From positions 1 to 64,000 of the forward strand of contig JAGREE010000009.1 in the NCBI GenBank assembly GCA_020446675.1: 64,000 nt of DNA, written 5' to 3'. Of this stretch, positions 9,619 to 18,760 are shown one piece after another; within the stretch, counting starts at the first letter, position 1; each line of letters starts with the position of its first letter. The stretch comes from Alphaproteobacteria bacterium (GTDB lineage: Bacteria; Pseudomonadota; Alphaproteobacteria; Sphingomonadales; Emcibacteraceae). Below the pieces are notes generated by a model that had not been told where the DNA came from, did not search any database, and worked only from the letters and a program-made list of their open reading frames with translations. The position numbers were made by a program, and so were the translations under genes.

Positions 9619-11493
9619 TTATTTAAAGCTATTTGCCATCATTAATGACAACCTTGAAGCGAACGCCACCGGATCATCCGGTAGGTCACCTTCCATTATT
9701 CGGGCCTGATCCAACAGAATTTGAGAGACATCTTTAAGTTTATCAACAGACCCGTCCTTTTTCGCCTCTTTAGCCAACGTTACAATCAATGGATTAGAAG
9801 GGTTAATTTCAAGTACCCGGGCACTTAATGCGCCGTCAAGTTTATTATGCATTTTAAGGATACGTTCCATATGTATGTCCATATCATTGTCATCTGCAAC
9901 AAGACATACAGCACTATCGGTAAGGCGATTTGACGGGCGAACATCCTTAACCGCTTCACCAAGGTTGGCTTTAAGAACAGCAATCAACGCATCAATCTCA
10001 GGGGTATTTTCTTTTTCCTTGTCATCCTTTTTATCTTTAAGATCTGCTGACCCCCTGGTCACAGACACAAATTTTTTCCCTTCAAATTCCGGAACCATCT
10101 GAAGCCAGAATTCATCTACAGGATCACAGAAATAAAGAACTTCTATACCTTTGGCTTTGAAACCCTCAAGTTGTGGTGAACGTTTTGCCGCTGCCAGGTT
10201 ATCTGCTGTGATATAATAAATCTTATCCTGATCATCCTTTGCTCTGGATAAATAATCTTCAATGGTTGTTAGTCCTTTATCAGCTGTTGAGTTGAAGCGG
10301 GACATTTTAAGTATCTGATCACGTAGGGAAAAGTCTTCATAAATTCCCTCTTTAAGCACGGCTCCGAAAGAATTCCAGAAATCGTTAAATCCGTCAGTGT
10401 CTTTTTTGGCTTTTTTCTCAAGCTCCCCTAGTACACGTTTGGTTACCGCATTTCTGATATTTGTCATTACTGGGTTATTTTGCAGCATTTCCCGGCTGAT
10501 ATTCAATGGCAAATCTTCGCTGTCAACAACGCCGCGCATAAAACGGAGATAGCCGGGCAAAAGGTCTTCACAGTCATCAGTAATGAAGACCCGTTTTACA
10601 TATAGCTTTACTTTTGTCTTACGGGCCGGATCAAAAATATCCATCGGCTGCTGACTTGGAACAAACATAAGAACCGTATATTCTATCTTGCCCTCGGCCC
10701 GATAATGAATGGTCATGGCCGGATCATCAAAAGCATGTGCCACATGATGATAGAACTCCTTATACTGTTCTTCCGTAATTTCTGATTTTGGACGCGCCCA
10801 AATAGCGGTGCCGTCATTAACCTTTTCAGTTTTTTCTTTCTCTTCTGCGTCTTTCTCTTCATTTTTGCTGATCAGATTAATTGGTAACGTGATATGATCG
10901 CTATAAGTCTTGATTATATTCTTTAACCGATGAACGTCGAGAAATTCCTTGGCATCCTTTTTTATATAAAGTGTGATTTGCGTGCCCGCACTGTCTTTCT
11001 TTGCGTCAGAAATGGTATATTCGCCGATGCCATCTGATTCCCAGTTATAAGCTTTATCTTCACCCGCTTTTCTGCTTAAGACCTCGACTTTATCCGCAAC
11101 CATGAATACAGAATAGAACCCAACCCCAAACTGGCCAATCAAGTTAACGTCTTTTTTCTTATCTCCTGTCATTTTTTCAACAAAAGATGACGTGCCGCTT
11201 CTTGCTATTGTACCAAGGTGGGAAATAAGGTCTTCCTTATTCATACCAATACCGTTATCAGATACAACAAGCTGTTTTTTGTCAGGGTCGACGCGAATTG
11301 TAATGGCAAATTCACCAGCATCTTTCAGAAGCTCATTATTGGTCAAACCTTCATAACGAAGTTTATCGCAGGCATCTGATGCATTTGAAATCAGCTCTCT
11401 AAGAAAAATCTCCCGGTCACTATAAACCGAGTGAACCATCATATGTAACAGACGGGATACTTCCGCCTCAAAACCGTGTTTTTCTTTCGTCAT
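9619..11493 (-). CDS. htpG: HtpG, Hsp90-family chaperone
   Basis: Cytosolic ATP-dependent chaperone of the Hsp90 family, about 624 residues. The N-terminal GHKL ATPase domain shows ELISNASDACDKLRY, DNGIGM and GQFGVGFYS; the middle domain contains GVVDSEDLPLNISRE; the C-terminal dimerisation domain ends the protein. An ATG at 11502 is also in frame, but the ribosome-site AGGA is directly against it. The ATG at 11493 has ten bases of spacing and matches the usual family start (MTKEKHGFEAEV). An RpoH-type promoter lies just upstream. Confidence 0.97.
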   Translation of the reverse strand: MTKEKHGFEAEVSRLLHMMVHSVYSDREIFLRELISNASDACDKLRYEGLTNNELLKDAGEFAITIRVDPDKKQLVVSDNGIGMNKEDLISHLGTIARSGTSSFVEKMTGDKKKDVNLIGQFGVGFYSVFMVADKVEVLSRKAGEDKAYNWESDGIGEYTISDAKKDSAGTQITLYIKKDAKEFLDVHRLKNIIKTYSDHITLPINLISKNEEKDAEEKEKTEKVNDGTAIWARPKSEITEEQYKEFYHHVAHAFDDPAMTIHYRAEGKIEYTVLMFVPSQQPMDIFDPARKTKVKLYVKRVFITDDCEDLLPGYLRFMRGVVDSEDLPLNISREMLQNNPVMTNIRNAVTKRVLGELEKKAKKDTDGFNDFWNSFGAVLKEGIYEDFSLRDQILKMSRFNSTADKGLTTIEDYLSRAKDDQDKIYYITADNLAAAKRSPQLEGFKAKGIEVLYFCDPVDEFWLQMVPEFEGKKFVSVTRGSADLKDKKDDKEKENTPEIDALIAVLKANLGEAVKDVRPSNRLTDSAVCLVADDNDMDIHMERILKMHNKLDGALSARVLEINPSNPLIVTLAKEAKKDGSVDKLKDVSQILLDQARIMEGDLPDDPVAFASRLSLMMANSFK

Positions 11494-11531
11494 ATTCAAC
11501 ATGTCCTAAATTATTCTAATTACTAGTTGAA

Positions 11532-11559
11532 ATATGGCGGGAGCTTTTATGATTTCAAG
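11532..11559 (-). promoter_or_regulatory. RpoH (sigma-32) promoter of htpG
   Basis: On the minus strand the sequence reads CTTGAAA, 13 bases, CGCCATAT. This is a full match to the -35 and 7 of 8 matches to the -10 (CCCCATnT) of the heat-shock sigma consensus. Transcription would start near 11525, about 30 bases before the htpG start. Heat-shock control is expected for this gene. Confidence 0.8.
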
Positions 11560-11580
11560 GGTTATAAGGGAAAAAAGATT

Positions 11581-12261
11581 TTATCCGATATATTTCATGC
11601 GACCACCAAGACCGCCAAACAGCCGATCCATCCGTTCAATCCATGAAAGAAGTGGGTCCCCATCATCAAGCAGTCTTTTTGGGCTGGTCATCCGCGCCCA
11701 TAAAAACATGCCATAAAGGACATAGTCCTGATAAACCGGTGTCGCGCCACCAATGAAATCAGCGGATTTAAAATACTGGCTATAGGGCCAGAGATTATCT
11801 TTGAATATTTTAAAGGGTTGCTCAAAATTATCCCGCGCTTCTTCAATGGTACAGCCGATTCGAGGTTCACGTGTTTGTCTGAAATATTGCTGATTCTCTT
11901 CATCAAGAATATCATAAATATCACTGACAATTGTTCTGAATAGAGGGGCAAGTAAAGGCATGGCAACCTGAAGATCAAAAAGTTTTGCCGAAGAACGATC
12001 TGTAAATAAGGGTGGTCTGTCAGGGTAAGTATCTTCAAGATAGCAAGCAATTTCCCAACTGTCTGAGACCGCTTTAGCTTTATCTTCAAGAACGGGTACA
12101 GTTTTGCTGTTCGCAAAAGACAGTTTTTCTTTTATTTCCGTAAATCGAAGCGACACAAGTTCATAATCAAGACCCTTGTGTTCAAGTGCCAATCTGCTTC
12201 GCCAGACAAATGGGCTATAGCCATTTATTCTGTCACGACCAACTAGTTCATAAAGTTTCAT
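11581..12261 (-). CDS. Glutathione S-transferase family protein, beta-etherase-like
   Basis: A 226-residue cytosolic protein with the two GST domains. The N-terminal thioredoxin-like part begins MKLYELVGRD, has SPFVWRSRLALEHKGLDYE (about 16-34), the cis-proline region SKTVPVLED (about 52-60) and the glutathione-contact SDSWEIACYLEDTYP (about 66-79). The rest is the all-helical C-terminal domain. The start and SPFxWRxRxAL pattern resemble the LigE/LigF beta-etherase-like group. The substrate cannot be told from sequence. It appears monocistronic. Confidence 0.82.
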   Translation of the reverse strand: MKLYELVGRDRINGYSPFVWRSRLALEHKGLDYELVSLRFTEIKEKLSFANSKTVPVLEDKAKAVSDSWEIACYLEDTYPDRPPLFTDRSSAKLFDLQVAMPLLAPLFRTIVSDIYDILDEENQQYFRQTREPRIGCTIEEARDNFEQPFKIFKDNLWPYSQYFKSADFIGGATPVYQDYVLYGMFLWARMTSPKRLLDDGDPLLSWIERMDRLFGGLGGRMKYIG

Positions 12262-12310
12262 GAGAAAATCCCCTTTTTATTTCTTAACTATATCATGCTC
12301 TAAATAAAAT

Positions 12311-12384
12311 TGCAGCCAGTGAAATAAATATTGCTGGGTGAAGGGGAGGGAAAAGGGTTTCGCAATATTTAATCACTGACTGCA
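12311..12384. repeat. Long hairpin with a G-quadruplex motif as its loop
   Basis: Left arm 12311-12334 and right arm 12362-12384 are inverted copies: TGCAG, one mismatch, CAGTGA, a small bulge, then nine bases AAATATTGC pair with their complements. The 27-base loop 12335-12361 contains four G-tracts on the plus strand: GGG 12336-12338, GGGG 12343-12346, GGG 12348-12350 and GGG 12355-12357, with spacers TGAA, A and AAAA. This fits the canonical G-quadruplex pattern. It lies between divergently transcribed GST and DUF2794 genes and lacks a terminator-like T-tail. Role unknown. Confidence 0.8.
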
Positions 12385-12498
12385 GGGACTAACAATTATA
12401 GGTATATTGGACAATTAAGGCGGAGTTAAGAGTGAAATAAGGTCATTTTGTGGCATTTTGGGTTGCAATCATTTTTTGTTAGGCTCAATATTCGCTTA

Positions 12499-12858
12499 AT
12501 GACGGATCACTCAACCATAATCCCTTTTAATTCAGCCTTTCAAAATAAGGGGGCACCATCATCAATTTTTTTTGAACGTCGTGAATTTGAAGCAATTCTG
12601 AATGTTTACGGCAAAATGGTTGCTTCCGGGCATTGGAAGGATTATGCCATTTCCGCCAGCAAAGATGTCGCAACTTTTGCCGTATTCCAAAAAGCCAGCG
12701 AACGCCCAATTTTTAGAATTACGAAAACCCCTGCCCTTAAACATAAACAGGGTGCTTTTGCTATTCTCAACAGTCAGGGCCTGATATTAAAGCGTGGTCA
12801 GGAACTCGGCATGGTCTTAAAATATTTTGATAAGAAATTAATCAAACTTGTTCAATAA
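12499..12858 (+). CDS. DUF2794 family protein
   Basis: A 119-residue soluble protein from the ATG at 12499. It carries the pattern of DUF2794, a family restricted as far as I know to Alphaproteobacteria: FERREFEAILNVYGKMVASG, HWKDYAISASKDVATFAVF, and RITKTPALKHKQGAF followed by GLILKRGQELGMVL. Function unknown. An upstream in-frame ATG at 12448 would add a tail not seen in the family. The stop abuts the end of nadB, which is convergent. Confidence 0.85.
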   Translation: MTDHSTIIPFNSAFQNKGAPSSIFFERREFEAILNVYGKMVASGHWKDYAISASKDVATFAVFQKASERPIFRITKTPALKHKQGAFAILNSQGLILKRGQELGMVLKYFDKKLIKLVQ

Positions 12859-14490
12859 TCATCGGCTGTTTGGTCGCCGTGGCGGTTTCAAAACTGTGTT
12901 TCGTCCGTCCATTTCACTGTCTGTTTCAGGGAAATCAAGTGTATAGTGAAGACCGCGGCTTTCTGTTCTGCTCAGGGCCGAGTGGACAATAAGATCTGCG
13001 ACGGTTACCAGATTACGAAGTTCAAGAAGATCCGGCTTAATTCTAAAAGTGCTGTAATATTCGCGAATTTCCCCGGCCAGCATATCTATGCGCCGTGCCG
13101 CCCGTTGCAGGCGGCGTGTTGATCGGACAATGCCGACATAATCCCACATAAAATGACGAAGCTCATTCCAGTTGTGGGAAACTACGACTTCTTCATCGGA
13201 ATCGGTCACAAGACTCTCATCCCAAGGTTTAATCTCGTCTGTCAGCTTCTCTTTATTGATAATTTTTAAAATGTCATTGGCTGCGGCTTTGGCAAACACC
13301 AGACATTCTAGCAGTGAATTACTGGCCATGCGGTTGGCCCCGTGTAGCCCGGTATGGGCCACTTCACCTATGGCATAAAGATTTTTAACATCCGTGCGGG
13401 CATTCAAATCAGCCATAACGCCACCACAGGTATAATGGGCCGCGGGAACGATCGGGATTTGATCCTTGGTCAGGTCATAACCCAGCTTGAGACATCTTTT
13501 ATAGATAGTGGGAAAATGGTCTTTGATAAACTGGTCGTCTTTATGGGTTATATCAAGATAGAGACAATCAACACCAAGGCGTTTCATTTCATGGTCAATA
13601 GCATGGGCAACAATATCCCGCGGGGCGAGTTCAGCCCTTTCATCAAAGCGGTCCATAAACCGCTTGCCATTGGGAAGACGCAAAACAGCCCCTTCGCCGC
13701 GAAGCGCTTCGGTAAGGAGGAAAGTTCTCGCCTCCGGATGATATAGACATGTTGGGTGGAACTGATTAAATTCCATATTGGCCACCCGGCATCCCATACG
13801 CCAAGCCATAGCAATCCCGTCCCCGGTCGACCCGTCAGGGTTGGATGTATAAAGATAAGCGCGGCTTGCACCGCCTGTTGCCAAAACCGTTGTCTTTGCC
13901 CGAAAGACATCAACATTGCCGCGTTTTGTGTCCAGAATATATGCCCCAATGCATTTTTGTGTCTTAATATTTTTTTTGCTGTTACTAACCAGATCAACGG
14001 CCATATGATGTTCAAACAGGGTAATGTTCGGGTGTTTTCTAACCTGCTTCTCCAGCGAGATCTGCACCTCTTTCCCGGTGGCATCAGCACTGTGGATGAC
14101 ACGGCGGAAAGAATGCCCCCCTTCCCTGGTCAGGTGATAATCCCCTTCAACAACCTTTTCATTATCAACTTCATCATCTTTGGTAAAATCGGCACCGTTC
14201 GCGATAAGCCAGTTGATCGCTTCTTTTCCATGTTCAACAACAAATTTAACCGCCTCATAATCACAAAGGCCCGCACCGGCTTTTAACGTATCTTCAATAT
14301 GGGCCTGCGTGCTGTCCCGGTCATCAAGCACTGCTGCAATACCACCCTGTGCCCACGAAGTGCTGCCGCTTGAAATTTTATTCTTTGATAAAACTGCCAC
14401 TTTTGCGTTATCCGCCACGAGGAGCGCAAGACTGAGGCCCGCAGCACCGCTCCCAATCACCAGGACATCAAAATCATAACCTTGCGCCAT
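12859..14490 (-). CDS. nadB: L-aspartate oxidase
   Basis: FAD enzyme that oxidises L-aspartate to iminoaspartate, the first step of de novo NAD synthesis. It is 543 residues. The FAD-binding motif [13 protein letters not shown] is at about 11-23, followed by [15 protein letters not shown], then [11 protein letters not shown] and [13 protein letters not shown] in the catalytic core and a helical C-terminal domain. Absence of an N-terminal membrane-anchor sequence and the [11 protein letters not shown] stretch favour NadB over succinate dehydrogenase or fumarate reductase. nadA and nadC are not adjacent. It follows the ABC ATPase gene by two bases, so the two are probably cotranscribed. Confidence 0.95.
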   Translation of the reverse strand: MAQGYDFDVLVIGSGAAGLSLALLVADNAKVAVLSKNKISSGSTSWAQGGIAAVLDDRDSTQAHIEDTLKAGAGLCDYEAVKFVVEHGKEAINWLIANGADFTKDDEVDNEKVVEGDYHLTREGGHSFRRVIHSADATGKEVQISLEKQVRKHPNITLFEHHMAVDLVSNSKKNIKTQKCIGAYILDTKRGNVDVFRAKTTVLATGGASRAYLYTSNPDGSTGDGIAMAWRMGCRVANMEFNQFHPTCLYHPEARTFLLTEALRGEGAVLRLPNGKRFMDRFDERAELAPRDIVAHAIDHEMKRLGVDCLYLDITHKDDQFIKDHFPTIYKRCLKLGYDLTKDQIPIVPAAHYTCGGVMADLNARTDVKNLYAIGEVAHTGLHGANRMASNSLLECLVFAKAAANDILKIINKEKLTDEIKPWDESLVTDSDEEVVVSHNWNELRHFMWDYVGIVRSTRRLQRAARRIDMLAGEIREYYSTFRIKPDLLELRNLVTVADLIVHSALSRTESRGLHYTLDFPETDSEMDGRNTVLKPPRRPNSR

Positions 14491-14492
14491 TG

Positions 14493-15437
14493 TTATACTT
14501 CCTTTGATCTGGTGAGCTGCAGAAAGATATCTTCAAGGTCGCTTTCTTCGGTTTTAAGATCAGCAATCTCAATAGTCGTCGCAGCAATTTTCTTAAGTAT
14601 ATCCCCGATGGAGATTGAACTGGGGCTAAAATGTATGACGATTTCACCGTTATCATTAATTTTCCCCCCAATTTCCGCCAATTCAACCGGTAACTTTTGA
14701 ATTGGTGTTATCGGCGTAATAATCACCATCTTTTCATCCAGCTGCTTAAGTAGCACCGGTGTTTTTTCACAAATTACCAATTCACCATGGTTGATAATGG
14801 CAATTTCATCACAAAGCTCTTCTGCTTCCTCAAGATAATGAGTGGTCAGAACTATCGTTACCCCTTTTTTATTCAGATCCCTGACATATTGCCAGATGTG
14901 GGCCCTGAGTTCGACATCAACACCCGCCGTTGGCTCATCAAGGACCAGAATAGGCGGGTTATGTACCATTGCCTTGCCGACCAGTAGTCTTCGCTTCATT
15001 CCACCCGATAAAAACCTGGTATAAGCATCACGCTGCTCTTCAAGGCGCATGGCTTTTAAAATTTCCATAGACCGGCGTTCGGCCTTAGGAATACCATAAA
15101 AGCCCGCATATAGTTCCAGAATTTCAAATGGTGTAAAGTAGGCATCAATATGGACTTCCTGCGGCACAATCCCAATATTGGCTTTGGCATTTCTGATATC
15201 CTTATCCGTATCAAAACCCCACACTTCAACAGACCCGGCCGTTTTATCAACAACACCAGCAATAATATTAATTGTTGTTGATTTTCCAGCTCCGTTCGGG
15301 CCAAGCAGGCCAAATATGGAGCCTTTGGGAATTGAAAGGTCAATACCTTTAAGGGCAATTTTTTCTGCTGATGCACCTTCTGCTGCGTATGTTTTCCTCA
15401 GGCCACGAATTTTTATGGCCAGTTCTTGATCTGTCAT
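14493..15437 (-). CDS. ABC transporter ATP-binding protein (ABC-2/YadG type), no adjacent permease
   Basis: A 314-residue ATPase from the ATG at 15437 (a longer frame starts at 15476). It has Walker [17 protein letters not shown]-loop [15 protein letters not shown], signature [14 protein letters not shown], Walker [17 protein letters not shown] and H-loop [13 protein letters not shown], then a C-terminal extension of about 90 residues. This resembles YadG-type exporters. The usual permease gene does not follow; instead nadB begins after two bases. The exported substrate is unknown. Confidence 0.88.
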   Translation of the reverse strand: MTDQELAIKIRGLRKTYAAEGASAEKIALKGIDLSIPKGSIFGLLGPNGAGKSTTINIIAGVVDKTAGSVEVWGFDTDKDIRNAKANIGIVPQEVHIDAYFTPFEILELYAGFYGIPKAERRSMEILKAMRLEEQRDAYTRFLSGGMKRRLLVGKAMVHNPPILVLDEPTAGVDVELRAHIWQYVRDLNKKGVTIVLTTHYLEEAEELCDEIAIINHGELVICEKTPVLLKQLDEKMVIITPITPIQKLPVELAEIGGKINDNGEIVIHFSPSSISIGDILKKIAATTIEIADLKTEESDLEDIFLQLTRSKEV

Positions 15438-15529
15438 CTTTAATGATCCAATATAAACTTGTTTATTCGGTATCATCCGCTAGTCTATGGGTCAATGAAT
15501 AATCTGGTATAAATCAAAAATTATGGAAC

Positions 15530-18322
15530 ATGAAAAACATGTCTAACGGAAAACATCTTTATCTGATCGACGGGTCCAGCTTTATTTTCAGAGCCTATCA
15601 CGCCATAAGACCTCTTACCCGGCCGGACGGAACACAGGTCAATGCCGTTTCCGGTTTTTGCAATATGCTTTTTAAATTGCTGCGTGATCTTGACGACACT
15701 GAAAGACCCAGTCACCTTGCTGTAATTTTTGATGCCGGACTAAAAACATTTCGTAATGATATTTATCCGGAATATAAGGCTCATCGACCACCTGCCCCAG
15801 AAGATCTGATCCCGCAGTTTAAAATTATTCATGACGCCGTGGAGGCCTTCAACCTGCCCTCTATCCAGCTTAAAGGATATGAAGCCGACGATATCATAGC
15901 AACTTACGCAAAAAGGGCAGAAGCTGATGGACACAAAGTGACCATTGTTTCCTCAGATAAGGACCTGATGCAGTTGATTGACGATAATATCAATATGTTT
16001 GACAGCATGAAGAACCGGTTTATTGGAGCCGCTGAAGTGGTTGAGAAATTTGGCCTTGGTCCCGAAAAAGTCATTGATATTCAGGCCCTTGCCGGTGACA
16101 GCGCCGATAATGTCCCAGGGGTTCCTGGCATTGGGGTTAAAACGGCAGCAGCCCTTCTTGAAGAATATGGCGATCTTGATACCCTGCTTGAACGCGCTTC
16201 TGAAATAAAACAGAACAAACGACGGGAAAGCCTGATTGAATTTGCTGATCAGGCGAGGTTAAGCCGGGAACTGGTTACGCTTTCACTGGATGTCCCGGGC
16301 CTGCCTGAGATTGACAGTTTTAAATTAAAGGATATTGACCCGGAAAGGGTAATGCCTTTTTTGGAAGAACAGAATTTCAAAAGCCTGCAAAAAAGAATTT
16401 TTACCCACCTTGGTCCTGAGGTTACAGCGGGATTTGAGCCAATTGAACAGGACGTGCCAAAGGATGTTGTTTATGAAACTGTGACCGCCATTGATACTTT
16501 GAAAGAATGGATCAAAAAATGTGAAAATTCGCGACAGGTCACAATTGATACGGAAACCACATCGGTAAATGCCATGGCGGCAAAACTGGTTGGTATATCA
16601 TTATCAGTTAAAAGCGGCGAAGCATGCTATATCCCGCTTCAACATGTCAGTCATAGTGATGAACCTGTTGATCTTCTTTCTGAAAAGAATGATGAACCAA
16701 TACCAGATCAAATCCCGATTGATGACGCGCTTTCGCTGTTAAAACCGCTCCTGATTAATCCGGCTATCTTAAAAATTGGGCAGAATATTAAATATGATGC
16801 ACTGATCCTTAAAAAATATGGACTTACCATTACCCCGATCGATGACACGATGCTGATATCCTATGTGCTTGATGCCGGGATTAACAAACATGGGATGGAT
16901 GAACTTTCACGGGTTCATCTGGGTATTGAGCCAATCCCGTTTAAACAGATTGCAGGAACGGGTCAAAAGCAGATTACATTTGATAAAGTGGCAATTGACA
17001 AGGCCACCGAATATGCAGCGGAAGATGCAGATATTACCGGCCGACTTCATCGGCTTTTAAAACCACGACTGGTCCAGGAAAAAATGCTTACCGTTTATGA
17101 AACTCTCGAGAGGCCACTGGTTCCCGTCCTTGTTGATATGGAATATAACGGTATAAAGGTTGACCGCGATATCCTGAACCGCCTTTCAAATGAATTTGCG
17201 GTTCGGCTTTCTGAGCTGGAAGGCGAAATTCATAAGCTTGCGGGTCATCCCTTTAATATTGCATCACCGAAACAATTGGGCGAAGTTCTTTTTGATGAAA
17301 TGGGCATAGCCGGAGGGAAAAAAAGTAAAACCGGCGCCTATTCCACTGGCGCAGATATTCTTGAAAATCTGGCTGCTGACGGACATTTATTGCCCGAAAA
17401 GGTTCTTGAATGGCGGGCACTTGCCAAACTTAAAAGCACTTATACAGATGCACTTCAGAATGAAATTAATAAGGACACTGGCCGCATTCATACCTCTTAT
17501 TCTCTTGCCGCGACAACGACGGGGCGGCTTTCATCCAATGAACCGAACTTACAGAATATTCCTATCCGAAGCGAGGAAGGAAGAAAAATCAGAAATGCGT
17601 TTGTAGCTGAGAAAGGGTATAAATTAATTGCCGCTGATTACAGTCAGATCGAACTTCGCTTGCTTGCCCATATCGCCAATCTGGACAGCTTAAAGAAAGC
17701 CTTTAAGGACGGTGTTGATATTCATGCTATGACAGCATCTGAGGTTTTTGGAGTTCCCATTGAAGGGATGGCCCCGGCTATCAGGCGACAGGCCAAAGCG
17801 ATCAATTTCGGCATAATTTATGGCATCAGTTCCTTCGGGCTTGCCCGTCAGCTCGGCATGAGCAGAACAGAGGCAAAAACATTTATCGACCGTTATTTTG
17901 AAAGATTTCCGGGCATCCGTCATTATATGGAGGATACGAAGGAATATTGCAGGAACAGTGGGTATGTCCAGACCATTTTCGGTCGCAAAATCCACATAGC
18001 CAGTATCAATGATAAAAATGGAATGCATCGGTCCTTTGGTGAACGCGCCGCCATTAACGCCCCCATTCAGGGATCAGCAGCCGATGTTATCAGGCGGGCC
18101 ATGATCAAAATGCCCGGCGCATTAAAAGACGCAAAACTTAATGCAAAAATGCTGCTTCAGGTGCATGACGAGCTGGTTTTTGAAGTGCCGGAAGATGAAG
18201 TCGAAAAAACCGTTCCAATCATCAGAAAAGTAATGGAGAATGCTGCTTTGCCCGCACTTGAAATCAGCGTTCCCCTAACCGTTGATTGTGGTATTGGAGA
18301 TAACTGGAACGAGGCGCACTAG
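15530..18322 (+). CDS. polA: DNA polymerase I
   Basis: Repair and Okazaki-fragment polymerase, 930 residues, with all three domains. The 5'-3' exonuclease occupies about 1-300 (YEADDIIAT, GDSADNVPGVPGIGVKTA). The 3'-5' exonuclease is intact with the DxE pair Asp340/Glu342, NIKYDA and YAAEDAD. The polymerase domain has ADYSQIELR (Asp703), RQAKAINFGIIYG and VHDELVFE (Asp880). The ATG at 15539 is an equally plausible start. It is divergent from the ABC ATPase gene and converges on the FliL-like gene. Confidence 0.98.
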   Translation: MKNMSNGKHLYLIDGSSFIFRAYHAIRPLTRPDGTQVNAVSGFCNMLFKLLRDLDDTERPSHLAVIFDAGLKTFRNDIYPEYKAHRPPAPEDLIPQFKIIHDAVEAFNLPSIQLKGYEADDIIATYAKRAEADGHKVTIVSSDKDLMQLIDDNINMFDSMKNRFIGAAEVVEKFGLGPEKVIDIQALAGDSADNVPGVPGIGVKTAAALLEEYGDLDTLLERASEIKQNKRRESLIEFADQARLSRELVTLSLDVPGLPEIDSFKLKDIDPERVMPFLEEQNFKSLQKRIFTHLGPEVTAGFEPIEQDVPKDVVYETVTAIDTLKEWIKKCENSRQVTIDTETTSVNAMAAKLVGISLSVKSGEACYIPLQHVSHSDEPVDLLSEKNDEPIPDQIPIDDALSLLKPLLINPAILKIGQNIKYDALILKKYGLTITPIDDTMLISYVLDAGINKHGMDELSRVHLGIEPIPFKQIAGTGQKQITFDKVAIDKATEYAAEDADITGRLHRLLKPRLVQEKMLTVYETLERPLVPVLVDMEYNGIKVDRDILNRLSNEFAVRLSELEGEIHKLAGHPFNIASPKQLGEVLFDEMGIAGGKKSKTGAYSTGADILENLAADGHLLPEKVLEWRALAKLKSTYTDALQNEINKDTGRIHTSYSLAATTTGRLSSNEPNLQNIPIRSEEGRKIRNAFVAEKGYKLIAADYSQIELRLLAHIANLDSLKKAFKDGVDIHAMTASEVFGVPIEGMAPAIRRQAKAINFGIIYGISSFGLARQLGMSRTEAKTFIDRYFERFPGIRHYMEDTKEYCRNSGYVQTIFGRKIHIASINDKNGMHRSFGERAAINAPIQGSAADVIRRAMIKMPGALKDAKLNAKMLLQVHDELVFEVPEDEVEKTVPIIRKVMENAALPALEISVPLTVDCGIGDNWNEAH

Positions 18323-18329
18323 TTAGAAT

Positions 18330-18749
18330 TCAGCGTTTTTGGACAGCTACGTCGCTAATGAGCACGCGTGCTTTGTCATGCTTAAGAACTATATTTGTTG
18401 CGTTCTGAAGCGAGCGGCTTAACAGATTGGCATTGACTGGTCGGTCAATATCAAAAAAATTGAGGGCAAGTTTAAGTGTTTCCTGCATATAGGCATTTTT
18501 AAGCCGGGGCAAAATCTTAACAGCTTCGGCGCGTTTTTCGCTATCGTCAATTTTTAACTGAAGCAGAACTGTCATTGTACCCGCCGGGCGTTTACGTCTG
18601 TTATACATAGCCACACTGATTGGCGGAATTTCAACAAATTCACTAAGCTCTCCAGAGCTTTCTTTTTTCTCCGCCGATGGATTGGCAGAAGCGGTCATTG
18701 TGCCCATGAATAGGCTTATCATCAATATGACAAATATTCTGATTATCAT
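18330..18749 (-). CDS. Secreted FliL-like protein
   Basis: A 139-residue protein with a signal peptide (about 1-22, cleavage after TASANP or nearby). The mature part begins with an acidic linker, then VEIPPISVAMYNRRKRPAGTMTVLLQLKID and ILPRLKNAYMQETLKLALNFF. That pattern resembles the periplasmic domain of FliL-type flagellar basal-body proteins and of similar alphaproteobacterial proteins. The gene follows the SBBP/flagellin-like gene by 11 bases and is probably cotranscribed with it. A role at the flagellum or cell surface is inference. Confidence 0.55.
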   Translation of the reverse strand: MIIRIFVILMISLFMGTMTASANPSAEKKESSGELSEFVEIPPISVAMYNRRKRPAGTMTVLLQLKIDDSEKRAEAVKILPRLKNAYMQETLKLALNFFDIDRPVNANLLSRSLQNATNIVLKHDKARVLISDVAVQKR

Positions 18750-18760
18750 AAGAAGTTCCG

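Noticed and set aside
12448-12498. Upstream ATG extension of the DUF2794 protein
   Set aside because: Adds 17 residues that do not fit the family N terminus and has no ribosome site.
13354-14286. Plus-strand frames of 130 and 176 codons opposite nadB
   Set aside because: Antisense to a full-length nadB, with Cys- and Phe-rich sequence unlike a protein and no ribosome sites.
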